A stretch of DNA of 43,726 bases, taken from assembly GCA_016790175.1 (NCBI GenBank), contig JAEUPI010000097.1:1-43726 (forward strand). Direction: 5' to 3'. Source of the stretch: Burkholderiaceae bacterium (GTDB taxonomy: Bacteria > Pseudomonadota > Gammaproteobacteria > Burkholderiales > Burkholderiaceae_C). The position numbers and the translations under genes are program-made. Shown here in pieces: positions 35,750 to 43,726 of this stretch; the stretch's first letter is position 1, and each line of letters opens with the position of its first letter. The notes under the pieces were generated by a model. The model had not been told where the DNA came from. It did not search any database and saw nothing but the letters and a program-made list of their open reading frames with translations.

Positions 35750-36337
35750 TCAGTTCTTGAACGGGAAGCGGAACGCGGCGAGGAGTGCGCGGCACTCGTC
35801 GTCGGTCTTCGCGCTGGTGGTGATGCTGATGTTCAGCCCGCGGATCGCGTCGATCTTGTCGTACTCGATCTCGGGAAAGATGATCTGTTCCTTGACGCCG
35901 ACGTTGTAGTTGCCGCGGCCGTCGAACGAGCGCCCCGAAATGCCGCGGAAATCGCGCACGCGCGGCAGCGCGATCGTGACGAAGCGGTCGAGGAACTCGT
36001 ACATGCGCACACCGCGCAGCGTGACCATGGCGCCGATCGGCACGTTCTCGCGGATCTTGAATGCCGCGATGGCCTTGCGGCTCTTGGTGACCACCGGCTT
36101 CTGGCCGCCGATCTTGGTGAGGTCGCCGACAGCGTTGTCCATCACCTTCTTGTCGGCCACGGCCTCGCTGACGCCCATGTTCAGCGTGATCTTCTGCAGG
36201 CGCGGCACCTGCATCACCGTCTTGTAGCCAAACTTCTTCATCAACTCGGGCACCACCTTCTCGGTGTAGTGCGCCTGCAGGCGCGAGCGCACCGGTCCGG
36301 TGGACTCTGCAGCAGCTGCGGGTTTCTTGCTCGCCAT
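35750..36337 (-). CDS. rplE: 50S ribosomal protein L5
   Basis: 195 residues, about 16 longer than the common length because of an N-terminal Ala/Lys/Pro-rich extension ([17 protein letters not shown]). The core has [54 protein letters not shown] and [17 protein letters not shown]. 5S rRNA-binding protein. Confidence 0.97.
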   Translation of the reverse strand: MASKKPAAAAESTGPVRSRLQAHYTEKVVPELMKKFGYKTVMQVPRLQKITLNMGVSEAVADKKVMDNAVGDLTKIGGQKPVVTKSRKAIAAFKIRENVPIGAMVTLRGVRMYEFLDRFVTIALPRVRDFRGISGRSFDGRGNYNVGVKEQIIFPEIEYDKIDAIRGLNISITTSAKTDDECRALLAAFRFPFKN

Positions 36338-36362
36338 GTCGGTCGCCTCTTAACGTTCGGAC

Positions 36363-36695
36363 TCAGGCCTTGATGTCCTGGCCGTTGGACTTGTAGATGC
36401 GCGTGCGCGTCACCTTGTTCGTCTTCGGGTCGCGGCCGAGCTTGATGCCCACGCGGTCGGCCTTGCCGGTGCCGGCGTTCCAGATCGCCACGTTGGACTG
36501 GTGGATCGGCATCGTCTTGTCGATCACGCCGCCGGTGGTGCCCTTGAGCGGATTGGGCTTCACATGCTTCTTCACCACGTTGACGCCCTCGACAACGATG
36601 TGCTGCTCGTCGACGCGACGGGTGACGGTGCCGCGCTTGCCCTTGTCGCGGCCGGTGGTCACGATGACCTGGTCGCCCTTGCGGATCTTGTTCAT
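36363..36695 (-). CDS. rplX: 50S ribosomal protein L24
   Basis: 110 residues. A KOW motif is at the start ([21 protein letters not shown]), then [16 protein letters not shown] and [12 protein letters not shown]. It is an assembly-initiator protein of the 50S subunit. Confidence 0.98.
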   Translation of the reverse strand: MNKIRKGDQVIVTTGRDKGKRGTVTRRVDEQHIVVEGVNVVKKHVKPNPLKGTTGGVIDKTMPIHQSNVAIWNAGTGKADRVGIKLGRDPKTNKVTRTRIYKSNGQDIKA

Positions 36696-36721
36696 GGCTG
36701 TTCGGTCCTTCGGTGGGTGCC

Positions 36722-37090
36722 TCAGAGCACCTCGGGGGCGAGCGACACGATCTTCATGAAACGCTCGGTGCGCAGCTCGCGCGTGACCGGGCCGAAGATG
36801 CGCGTGCCGATCGGCTCGAGCTTGTTGTTCAGCAGCACGGCGGCATTGGCGTCGAACTTGACCAACGAGCCGTCGGGGCGGCGCACACCCTTGGCGGTGC
36901 GCACCACCACGGCGCTGTAGACCTCGCCCTTCTTGACGCGGCCCCGCGGCGCGGCTTCCTTGATCGACACCTTGATCACATCACCGATGCCGGCATAGCG
37001 ACGCTTGCTGCCGCCGAGCACCTTGATGCACTGGACGGATTTCGCACCCGTGTTGTCCGCGACGTCGAGCCGCGACTGCATTTGGATCAT
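36722..37090 (-). CDS. rplN: 50S ribosomal protein L14
   Basis: 122 residues: [46 protein letters not shown] and [22 protein letters not shown]. In the usual spc order L14 directly follows S17. Here a peroxiredoxin gene and a 238-bp gap intervene, and a strong candidate promoter lies 134 bp upstream. Confidence 0.98.
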   Translation of the reverse strand: MIQMQSRLDVADNTGAKSVQCIKVLGGSKRRYAGIGDVIKVSIKEAAPRGRVKKGEVYSAVVVRTAKGVRRPDGSLVKFDANAAVLLNNKLEPIGTRIFGPVTRELRTERFMKIVSLAPEVL

Positions 37091-37223
37091 GTTCGTGTCC
37101 CCAACTTGTCCCGTCTGCCGGCACCCCGAAGTCCACTACGTTCGAGGTACCGCCGGTCGGTCAGTCTTGGGCCCGTGGATTGGGCAGATGCCGCCGGGGC
37201 GAGCCCAGACGGCGAAGCCGCGG

Positions 37224-37253
37224 ATTATGCATCATCTCGGGCTGCCGCGTCAA
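37224..37253 (-). promoter_or_regulatory. Near-consensus sigma-70 promoter upstream of rplN
   Basis: On the minus strand TTGACG (37248-37253) and CATAAT (37224-37229) are separated by 18 bp, each with five of six consensus bases. It sits between the prx terminator-like palindrome and rplN, so it would drive rplN and the rest of the spc genes independently of the S10 transcript. Transcription start would be near 37217, giving a 5' leader of about 125 nt. Confidence 0.75.
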
Positions 37254-37286
37254 AACGCGCAGGCCCGAGCCGGTTGTCCAGGCCGT

Positions 37287-37318
37287 CGCCTGAGGCCTCG
37301 GCGCCGAGGCCTCAGGCG
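37287..37318 (-). terminator. 32-bp perfect palindrome after prx
   Basis: Both 16-nt halves are exactly complementary (CGCCTGAGGCCTCGGC and its reverse complement), 10 nt downstream of the prx stop at 37329. As RNA it would form a very stable hairpin. No T-run follows on the minus strand. It may terminate prx transcription or protect its 3' end. Confidence 0.65.
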
Positions 37319-37328
37319 TCGAGATCGG

Positions 37329-37841
37329 TCAGCGCAGCTCCTTGGCTTGCCGAAGCAGCGTGTCGGCATCGCTGACCTCGAACTTGCCGGGCGCCTCGAT
37401 GTTCAGCGACTTCACCACACCGTCCTTGACCAGCATCGAATAGCGGTTCGAGCGAAGTCCCATGCCGCGGCCGCTGAGGTCCAGCGTCAGGCCCGTGGCC
37501 TTGGCAAAGTCGGCGCTGCCGTCGGCCATCATGCGGACCTTGCCGGCGGTCTTCTGATCCCGGCCCCAGGCGCCCATGACGAAGGCGTCGTTGACCGACA
37601 CGCACCAGATCTCGTCGACACCGGCCGACTGCAGTTCGGCCGCCCGGGCCACGTAACCCGGTACATGCTTGGCCGAGCAGGTCGGCGTGTAGGCGCCAGG
37701 CAGGCCGAAGATCGCAATCGTCTTGCCGGACGTGGACTTCTGGATGTCGAAGCTGTTCGGCCCAATGGAGCAGCCGTTGCCTTCGACCTCGATGAACTCC
37801 TGCAGATTGCCCGAAGGCAGCTTGTCACCCACCTTGATCAT
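37329..37841 (-). CDS. Peroxiredoxin (Prx5/PrxII-like)
   Basis: 170 residues. The peroxidatic cysteine is C55 in PGAYTPTCSAKHVPGY, the Prx5/PrxII pattern. Other cysteines are C24 and C80 (VDEIWCVSVNDAFVMGAWG). The downstream Arg-containing block is RGMGLRSNRYSMLVKDGVV. It reduces H2O2 or organic peroxides with glutaredoxin/glutathione or thioredoxin. A clear AGGAG precedes the ATG at 37841. It is inserted between rpsQ and rplN on the same strand, isolated by a hairpin on each side. Cytoplasmic; no signal peptide. Confidence 0.93.
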   Translation of the reverse strand: MIKVGDKLPSGNLQEFIEVEGNGCSIGPNSFDIQKSTSGKTIAIFGLPGAYTPTCSAKHVPGYVARAAELQSAGVDEIWCVSVNDAFVMGAWGRDQKTAGKVRMMADGSADFAKATGLTLDLSGRGMGLRSNRYSMLVKDGVVKSLNIEAPGKFEVSDADTLLRQAKELR

Positions 37842-37863
37842 GCGTCGTCTCCTGAAAGGTCAA

Positions 37864-37899
37864 ATGGCCGGGGCGCGAGTATCACCGCGCTCCGGCCAT
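37864..37899 (-). terminator. Stem-loop between rpsQ and prx
   Basis: A 14-bp stem with one G-T pair and an 8-nt loop (37864-37877 with 37886-37899), 78 nt after the rpsQ stop. It is followed on the minus strand by TTTGACCTTT and then, 23 nt beyond the stem, the prx start. It could end the S10 operon or sit in the prx 5' leader. Confidence 0.6.
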
Positions 37900-37977
37900 C
37901 GGATCGTCAAGGGCCCGATTGGCCCCACAGTCACTTCGGGTTCAGCACCCGCGCACGAGATGCACGCGCGCGCGGAT

Positions 37978-38253
37978 TCAGACCAGTTGAGCCTTCTTCA
38001 CCAGCCGCGTCACGACCCAGCTCTTGGTCTTGGAGATCGGACGGCCTTCGGCGATCTCGACCGTGTCGCCCATCTTGTACTCGCCCTTCTCGTCGTGGGC
38101 GTGGTACTTGCGCGACCGACCCACGATCTTGCCGTAGAGCTCGTGCATGACCCGACGTTCGACCAGCACGGTCACCGTCTTGGAGCGCTTGTCGCTGACG
38201 ACGCGGCCGATCAGCAGGCGTGTGTTCTTCTCGGGGGTAGCGGCCTCGCTCAC
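37978..38253 (-). CDS. rpsQ: 30S ribosomal protein S17
   Basis: 91 residues from a GTG start at 38253 that overlaps the rpmC stop by 4 bp (GTGA). Features are [62 protein letters not shown]. An OB-fold 16S rRNA binder. It is the last gene before the prx insertion. Confidence 0.97.
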   Translation of the reverse strand: MSEAATPEKNTRLLIGRVVSDKRSKTVTVLVERRVMHELYGKIVGRSRKYHAHDEKGEYKMGDTVEIAEGRPISKTKSWVVTRLVKKAQLV

Positions 38254-38450
38254 TTGGCGGCCTCCTTCTTCTTCTGCGCCAGGATGGTCTTGGCGCGCGC
38301 GACGTCGCGGCGCGTGCTGCGCAGCGAAGCCGTGTTGTTCAGTTGTTGCGTGGCCTTCTGCATGCGCAGCCCGAAATGGGCGCGCAACAGCTCGGAGACC
38401 TCTTTCTCGAGCGCGGCCACGTCCTTGGATCGCAGATCGGATGCTTTCAT
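38250..38450 (-). CDS. rpmC: 50S ribosomal protein L29
   Basis: 66 residues: [36 protein letters not shown] and [20 protein letters not shown] helical hairpin at the tunnel exit. It is 23 bp after rplP and overlaps rpsQ by 4 bp. Confidence 0.97.
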   Translation of the reverse strand: MKASDLRSKDVAALEKEVSELLRAHFGLRMQKATQQLNNTASLRSTRRDVARAKTILAQKKKEAAK

Positions 38451-38473
38451 GTTTGCCTCGTGTGGGACCGGGC

Positions 38474-38890
38474 TCACGCGCCGACCTGGCGCGTCACGAA
38501 CGTGCAGCGCAGCGGCAGCTTGGCCGCGGCCAGCATGAACGCCTCGCGCGCGAGCGTCTCGGGCACGCCGTTGAGCTCGTACAGCACCTTGCCGGGGGTG
38601 ATCTCGGCGACGTAGTACTCGGGGTTGCCCTTGCCGTTGCCCATGCGCACTTCGGCCGGCTTCTGCGAGATCGGCTTGTCGGGGAAGATGCGGATGAACA
38701 CGCGACCGCCGCGCTTGATGTGCCGCGAGATGGCTCGGCGCGCGGCCTCGATCTGACGCGCCGTTAGACGGCCGCGCTCGGTGGCCTTGAGGCCGAATTC
38801 GCCGAAGGACACGCTGGCGCCGCGCGTGGCGACACCGGTATTGCGGCCCTTCTGCTCCTTGCGGAACTTGCGGCGTGCGGGTTGCAGCAT
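38474..38890 (-). CDS. rplP: 50S ribosomal protein L16
   Basis: 138 residues: [77 protein letters not shown]. It supports A-site tRNA binding. It is 2 bp after rpsC. Confidence 0.98.
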   Translation of the reverse strand: MLQPARRKFRKEQKGRNTGVATRGASVSFGEFGLKATERGRLTARQIEAARRAISRHIKRGGRVFIRIFPDKPISQKPAEVRMGNGKGNPEYYVAEITPGKVLYELNGVPETLAREAFMLAAAKLPLRCTFVTRQVGA

Positions 38891-38892
38891 GC

Positions 38893-39783
<891 letters not shown>

Positions 39784-39802
39784 GGTCTTTCTCGTTGCCT
39801 CG

Positions 39803-40132
39803 TTAGTTGCCGACCGTGACGTAGATGTGGCAAGTGCCCTTGCTGATGCGGTTGCCGCGGCCCTTGGCTCGCGCGCGGAAGCGTTTCAGCGTGGCGCCCT
39901 GTTCGACGTAGATCGCCTTGACTTTGAGTTCGTCGATGTCGGCCCCGTCGTTGTGTTCGGCGTTGGCGATTGCCGACTCGAGCGCCTTCTTCACGATGCC
40001 GGCGGCCTTGCGCGGCGTGAAGGTCAGGATGTTCAGGGCCTGGTCCACCTTCTTGCCGCGAATCAGGTCGGCCACCAGCCGACCCTTGTCGGCCGACAGG
40101 CGCACGCCGCGAACGATCGATTTGGTTTCCAT
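39803..40132 (-). CDS. rplV: 50S ribosomal protein L22
   Basis: 109 residues: [46 protein letters not shown], and the tunnel-lining hairpin region [25 protein letters not shown]. Mutations in this loop cause macrolide resistance in the family. It is 9 bp after rpsS. Confidence 0.98.
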   Translation of the reverse strand: METKSIVRGVRLSADKGRLVADLIRGKKVDQALNILTFTPRKAAGIVKKALESAIANAEHNDGADIDELKVKAIYVEQGATLKRFRARAKGRGNRISKGTCHIYVTVGN

Positions 40133-40141
40133 GATCGGTCC

Positions 40142-40420
40142 TTACTTCTTCGCGGCTTTCTTGTCGGCCGGGTGACCCTTGAACAAGCGGGTCGCGGCAA
40201 ATTCGCCGAGCTTGTGGCCGACCATCTGGTCGGTCACATAGACCGGCACATGCTGCTTGCCGTTGTGCACGGCGATCGTCAACCCGATGAAGTCGGGCAG
40301 GATCGTCGAGCGGCGTGACCAGGTCTTGATCGGTTTCTTGTCCTTGGTGGCGCTGGCCTTCTCGACCTTGGCCATCAGGTGGTGGTCCACGAACGGACCC
40401 TTCTTGAGTGAGCGTGCCAT
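40142..40420 (-). CDS. rpsS: 30S ribosomal protein S19
   Basis: 92 residues: [66 protein letters not shown] head protein of the 30S subunit that forms an intersubunit contact. Confidence 0.98.
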   Translation of the reverse strand: MARSLKKGPFVDHHLMAKVEKASATKDKKPIKTWSRRSTILPDFIGLTIAVHNGKQHVPVYVTDQMVGHKLGEFAATRLFKGHPADKKAAKK

Positions 40421-40432
40421 GGTGCGTTCGCC

Positions 40433-41257
40433 TTACTTCTTGCGGCGCGAGACGATGAACGTCTGCGTGCGCTTGTTCTTGCGGGTGCGGTAGCCCTTGG
40501 TCAGCGTGTTCCACGGCGATACCGGAGCGCGAGCCTCGCCGGTACGGCCTTCGCCGCCGCCGTGCGGGTGGTCGATCGGGTTCATCGCCACACCGCGGAC
40601 CGTGGGTCGGATGCCCTGCCAGCGGATCGCACCGGCCTTGCCGTAGTGGCGCAGGTTGTGCTCCTCGTTGCTGACCTCGCCGATGGTGGCCCGGCAGTCG
40701 ATGTGCACGCGGCGCACCTCGCCCGAGCGCAGCCGCACCTGGGCGTAGCTGCCCTCGCGCGCCATCAGCGTCACGCTGGCACCGGCCGAGCGCGCGATCT
40801 GTGCGCCCTTGCCCGGCAGCATCTCGACGCAATGGATCGTCGAGCCGACCGGGATGTTGCGGATGGGCAGCGTGTTGCCGGCCTTGATCGGCGCCTCGGC
40901 GCCGGAGACCAGCGACGCGCCGACCTCGAGGCCGCGCGGCGCAATGATGTAGCGGCGCTCGCCGTCGGCGTAGCACAGCAGCGCGATGTGGGCGGTGCGG
41001 TTCGGGTCGTACTCGATGCGTTCGACCTTCGCCGGGATGCCATCCTTGTTGCGCTTGAAGTCGACCACGCGGTAGTGGTGCTTGTGACCACCGCCCTTGT
41101 GGCGCATCGTGATGTGGCCGTTGTTGTTGCGGCCCGACTTCTGCTTTTGGGGCTCCAGCAGCGACGCCTCGGGATCACCCTTGTGCAGATGCTTGTGCAC
41201 CACCTTCACCACGGCACGCCGGCCGGGCGAGGTAGGCTTGACTTTGATGACGGCCAT
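40433..41257 (-). CDS. rplB: 50S ribosomal protein L2
   Basis: 274 residues: [55 protein letters not shown], and the peptidyl-transferase-proximal [17 protein letters not shown]. Its ATG is immediately adjacent to the rplW stop. Confidence 0.98.
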   Translation of the reverse strand: MAVIKVKPTSPGRRAVVKVVHKHLHKGDPEASLLEPQKQKSGRNNNGHITMRHKGGGHKHHYRVVDFKRNKDGIPAKVERIEYDPNRTAHIALLCYADGERRYIIAPRGLEVGASLVSGAEAPIKAGNTLPIRNIPVGSTIHCVEMLPGKGAQIARSAGASVTLMAREGSYAQVRLRSGEVRRVHIDCRATIGEVSNEEHNLRHYGKAGAIRWQGIRPTVRGVAMNPIDHPHGGGEGRTGEARAPVSPWNTLTKGYRTRKNKRTQTFIVSRRKK

Positions 41258-41578
41258 TTACGCGGCCTCCCCGGAGAAGTTGAGCTCCTGACCGGCCTTG
41301 AGCGAGACGTACGCCTTCTTGACGTGGTCGCGACGGCCCACCGAGCGCCCGAAGCGCTTGGTCTTGCCCTTCTGGTTGGCCACACGCACGGCGTCGACCT
41401 CGACCTTGAACATCAGTTCGACGGCGGCCTTGATCTCGGGCTTGGTGGCGTTGCGCAGGACCTTGAACAGCACCTGGTTGTGCTTCTCGCCGACGCTGGT
41501 GGCCTTCTCGGAGACGATCGGGCCGACCAGCACCTGGGCCAGCCGGCCCTCGTCGAATTTCTTCGGTGCGCCGCTCAT
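41258..41578 (-). CDS. rplW: 50S ribosomal protein L23
   Basis: 106 residues from the ATG at 41578: [39 protein letters not shown] and [21 protein letters not shown]. It is a docking site for trigger factor and SRP at the tunnel exit in the family. The 67-bp gap before it carries the GC-rich double hairpin. Confidence 0.97.
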   Translation of the reverse strand: MSGAPKKFDEGRLAQVLVGPIVSEKATSVGEKHNQVLFKVLRNATKPEIKAAVELMFKVEVDAVRVANQKGKTKRFGRSVGRRDHVKKAYVSLKAGQELNFSGEAA

Positions 41579-41589
41579 TGGGCCCCCTT

Positions 41590-41618
41590 GGCGCTGCGCG
41601 CCGTCCCCCCGAGGGGGA
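41590..41618. repeat. GC-rich double-hairpin element between rplD and rplW
   Basis: Two adjacent stems: ggcgc/gcgcc (41590-41602) and tccccc/ggggga with a CGA loop (41604-41618). The sequence style (TTGGCGC-loop-GCGCC then C-run/G-run) resembles a dispersed intergenic element I recall from Comamonadaceae-type genomes. Only this full copy was found in the window; a related CCCCCTCGGGGGG stem lies between tuf and rpsJ. Confidence 0.45.
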
Positions 41619-41645
41619 ATTCGCACTTGAGGCGGCTCTGCGTGC

Positions 41646-42266
41646 TCATGCGAACATCTCCTTCAGCTGCTCGATGGCGGCTTTCGTGACGAGCACCTTC
41701 TTGTAGAACACCAGCGACAGCGGGTCGGCGTAGCGCGGTTCCACGACCAGCACATTGGCCAGGTTGCGCGAAGCGAGCGCCAGGTTCTCGTCGACCGCAT
41801 CGGCGATCACCATCACCGATTCGAGTCCCATGGACTTGAGTTTCTGCGCCAGCAGCTTGGTCTTCGGCGCGTCGACCTTCAACGAGTCGACCACGGCCAG
41901 GCGCCCGTCGCGCGCCAGCTGCGACAGGATCGACGCCATGCCGGCGCGGTACATCTTCTTGTTGATCTTGTGAGTGAAGTTCTCGTCGGGGCTGTTCGGG
42001 AAGGTGCGACCACCCCCGCGCCACAGCGGCGAGCTGGTCATGCCGGCGCGGGCGCGGCCGGTGCCCTTCTGGCGCCACGGCTTCTTGGTGGAGTGCTTGA
42101 CCGTCTCGCGGTTCTTCTGCTGCCGCGTGCCGGCCCGGGCGTTGGCCTGGTAGGCCACGACCACCTGGTGCACCAGCGCCTCGTTGTAGTCGCGGGCAAA
42201 CACGGTGTCGGGCGCATCCACCTTGGCGGTGGCCTGACCCTGCTCGTTCAGGAGCTCGAGTTGCAT
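41646..42266 (-). CDS. rplD: 50S ribosomal protein L4
   Basis: 206 residues from the ATG at 42266, which overlaps the rplC stop (TGATG). Blocks are [33 protein letters not shown] (tunnel loop), [19 protein letters not shown] and [32 protein letters not shown]. coli L4 represses the S10 operon; its leader target was not identified here. Confidence 0.97.
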   Translation of the reverse strand: MQLELLNEQGQATAKVDAPDTVFARDYNEALVHQVVVAYQANARAGTRQQKNRETVKHSTKKPWRQKGTGRARAGMTSSPLWRGGGRTFPNSPDENFTHKINKKMYRAGMASILSQLARDGRLAVVDSLKVDAPKTKLLAQKLKSMGLESVMVIADAVDENLALASRNLANVLVVEPRYADPLSLVFYKKVLVTKAAIEQLKEMFA

Positions 42267-42946
42267 CACTTGGCTCCCTTGGCTGCACGCGCCTTGACGG
42301 CAGGACGCACGGTCACGAACCCCGACTTGGCGCCCGGCACCGCGCCCCGCACGAGCAGCAGCGAGCGGGCCTCGTCGATGCGCACGACATCGAGGTTCTG
42401 CGTGGTGACGGTCTCGTCGCCCATGTGACCGGTCATCTTCTTGCCCGGGAATACGCGGCCCGGATCCTGCGCCATCGAGATCGAGCCCGGCACGTTGTGC
42501 GAACGGCTGTTGCCGTGCGACGCACGCTGCGAGCTGAAGTTGTGGCGCTTGATCGTGCCGGCGAAGCCCTTGCCGATCGACGTGCCTTGCACGTCCACCT
42601 TCTGGCCGGCGGCAAACAGGCTCACCGGCAGCGTGGCGCCCGGCTTGTACTGGCCGGCAACTTCGGCGCTGACGCGGAACTCCTGCAGGATCTCGCTGCC
42701 TTCGACACCGGCCTTGGCCAGATGGCCGGCCTCGGGCTTGTTGATGCGCGAGGCCTTGCGCGAGCCGAAAGCGACCTGCAACGCGTTGTAGCCGTCGGTG
42801 GCTTCGGTCTTGACCTGCGTGACGCGGTTGTTGGACACGTCCAGCACCGTCACGGGCACGGCATCGCCGTCGTCCGTGAAGATGCGCATCATGCCCACCT
42901 TGCGGCCCAGCAAGCCGAGACGATGGCCTGTTTCGGCGGTCGTCAT
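42266..42946 (-). CDS. rplC: 50S ribosomal protein L3
   Basis: 226 residues: [69 protein letters not shown] and [14 protein letters not shown]. The conserved Gln for methylation lies in the SMAQDPGR segment. It is 162 bp after rpsJ. Confidence 0.98.
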   Translation of the reverse strand: MTTAETGHRLGLLGRKVGMMRIFTDDGDAVPVTVLDVSNNRVTQVKTEATDGYNALQVAFGSRKASRINKPEAGHLAKAGVEGSEILQEFRVSAEVAGQYKPGATLPVSLFAAGQKVDVQGTSIGKGFAGTIKRHNFSSQRASHGNSRSHNVPGSISMAQDPGRVFPGKKMTGHMGDETVTTQNLDVVRIDEARSLLLVRGAVPGAKSGFVTVRPAVKARAAKGAK

Positions 42947-43108
42947 GGTTCTTCTCCAGCCCCGCTAGCGGAGCCTTTGTTTCACATGCCCGACATCGAT
43001 TGGCCGGGCTGGTTGATGCCCCGAGGCACTTTTCAGCCTTGGGAAGAGCCCGCGAGTATAGCCGAACGCGCGCAACGCGCTGCCGGCCGTCCCGCGAACC
43101 GGGATCGG
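42947..43108 (-). promoter_or_regulatory. rpsJ-rplC spacer with candidate promoter
   Basis: A 162-bp gap. TATACT lies at 43055-43060 on the minus strand, 108 bp upstream of rplC, but the hexamer 17 bp above it (GCAGCG) is a poor -35. A GGCTCCGC/GCGGGGCT stem-loop (with two G-T pairs) sits just before the rplC ribosome site. It may carry S10-operon leader control. Confidence 0.3.
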
Positions 43109-43420
43109 TTACTGCAGCTTGATCTCGACGTCCACGCCGGCCGGCAGATCGAGCTTCATCAGCGCATCCACGGTCTTGTCGGTCGGGTCGACGATATCCA
43201 TCAGGCGCTGGTGCGTGCGGATCTCGAACTGGTCGCGGCTGGTCTTGTTGACGTGCGGCGAGCGCAGGATGTCGAAGCGCTGCTGCCGCGTCGGCAACGG
43301 CACCGGGCCCTTGACGATCGCGCCGGTGCGCTTGGCCGTATCCACGATCTCGAGCGCCGACTGATCGATCAGCTTGTAGTCGAACGCCTTCAAGCGGATG
43401 CGGATCTTCTGTTTACTCAT
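43109..43420 (-). CDS. rpsJ: 30S ribosomal protein S10 (NusE)
   Basis: 103 residues: [63 protein letters not shown] and [26 protein letters not shown]. Also acts in transcription antitermination with NusB in the family. It lies 163 bp after tuf and 162 bp before rplC, larger gaps than inside the operon. Confidence 0.98.
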   Translation of the reverse strand: MSKQKIRIRLKAFDYKLIDQSALEIVDTAKRTGAIVKGPVPLPTRQQRFDILRSPHVNKTSRDQFEIRTHQRLMDIVDPTDKTVDALMKLDLPAGVDVEIKLQ

Positions 43421-43484
43421 GACAGTTCCTAAAGAGCAAGGCCGCAGCCCATAGGGCAGCGGCGAAAAGCCGTTGAACGAGGGG

Positions 43485-43571
43485 CGCCAGGGTCGCCGGG
43501 CCGCCCCAAGACCCTGGCGAACCCCCTCGGGGGGTGGTCAGCTTGCAGGCACGCAGGTGCCTGCGCTGACC
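43485..43571 (-). terminator. Stacked hairpins between tuf and rpsJ
   Basis: Three stems follow the tuf stop. The first is 43536-43571: 15 bp (ggtcagc + gcaggcac with gtgcctgc + gctgacc), a TT bulge and a GCAG loop, 12 nt after the stop. The second is a short CCCCC/GGGGG stem at about 43522-43534. The third pairs 43485-43494 with 43510-43519 (cgccagggtc/gaccctggcg). Together they probably end or attenuate the tuf transcript. Confidence 0.6.
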
Positions 43572-43583
43572 GGGGGCTCACAA

Positions 43584-43726
43584 TTACTCGATGACTTTGG
43601 CCACGACGCCGGAGCCCACGGTGCGGCCGCCCTCGCGGATGGCAAAGCGCAGGCCCTCTTCCATGGCGATCGGGGCGATCAGCTTGACCGTGATCGTCAC
43701 GTTGTCCCCGGGCATCACCATCTCCT
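43584..43726 (-). CDS. tuf: Elongation factor Tu, C-terminal end (5' part outside window)
   Basis: 47 codons to the TAA are visible: [37 protein letters not shown] and ending VVAKVIE, the invariant EF-Tu domain 3 terminus. EF-Tu brings aminoacyl-tRNA to the ribosome. Position upstream of rpsJ matches the str operon (rpsL-rpsG-fusA-tuf). Confidence 0.97.
   Translation of the reverse strand, partial: EMVMPGDNVTITVKLIAPIAMEEGLRFAIREGGRTVGSGVVAKVIE

Overview
The window reads as a GC-rich chromosome segment of a betaproteobacterium, probably Burkholderiales of the Rubrivivax/Leptothrix type. Three things suggest this: the tuf-S10-spc-alpha ribosomal superoperon, a red-type (form IC) Rubisco operon with its activase CbbX, and a gene that closely resembles the photosynthesis repressor PpsR/CrtJ. 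The lineage is an inference from protein character. No 16S rRNA gene is present.

Layout. (1) 1-3232, minus strand: the 5' part of an HzsA-related lipoprotein with one haem-c motif, preceded by apbE. (2) 3546-5030: ppsR. (3) 5207-13624, minus strand: a tight Calvin-cycle operon cbbL-cbbS-rpe-cbbX-cbbF-cbbP-cbbT-cbbY, with divergent cbbR (13712-14653) across a short AT-richer control region holding two LysR-type boxes. (4) 14796-18052, plus strand: an orphan OmpR-type response regulator, a nitroreductase, an SDR and an IclR regulator. These converge on (5) 18056-23065, minus strand: a TRAP transporter (fused DctQM plus Tat-type DctP) and a TPP-dependent E1 alpha/beta pair. (6) 23222-25523: a small exported protein of unknown function, initiator tRNA-Met, and a Tat-exported amidohydrolase. 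(7) 25700-43726, minus strand: tuf(partial)-rpsJ-rplC-rplD-rplW-rplB-rpsS-rplV-rpsC-rplP-rpmC-rpsQ-prx-rplN-rplX-rplE-rpsN-rpsH-rplF-rplR-rpsE-rpmD-rplO-secY-infA-rpmJ-rpsM-rpsK-rpsD-rpoA-rplQ, then dsbD.

How the genes fit together. The cbb operon encodes carbon fixation (Rubisco), substrate regeneration (Rpe, FBPase, PRK, transketolase) and Rubisco maintenance (CbbX, CbbY). It is controlled locally by CbbR and sits directly upstream of a PpsR-like redox/light regulator. The TRAP/E1/SDR/IclR block looks like an uptake and oxidation module for a small carboxylate or alpha-keto compound; its substrate cannot be read from sequence. The ribosomal block is conventional in gene order except for a peroxiredoxin gene between rpsQ and rplN, bounded by two strong hairpins and followed by a near-consensus promoter, and for unusually long, hairpin-rich spacers in the alpha section.

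The points most worth a second look are the divergent Rpe in the cbb operon (altered active-site residues), PpsR at the end of the cbb operon, the peroxiredoxin island in the ribosomal operon with its 32-bp perfect palindrome, and the ApbE/HzsA-like pair. No CRISPR array, insertion sequence, prophage or rRNA gene was found. No gap between genes exceeds 300 bases; the longest (3233-3545 or 3281-3545, depending on the apbE start, and 37091-37328) are described as features.
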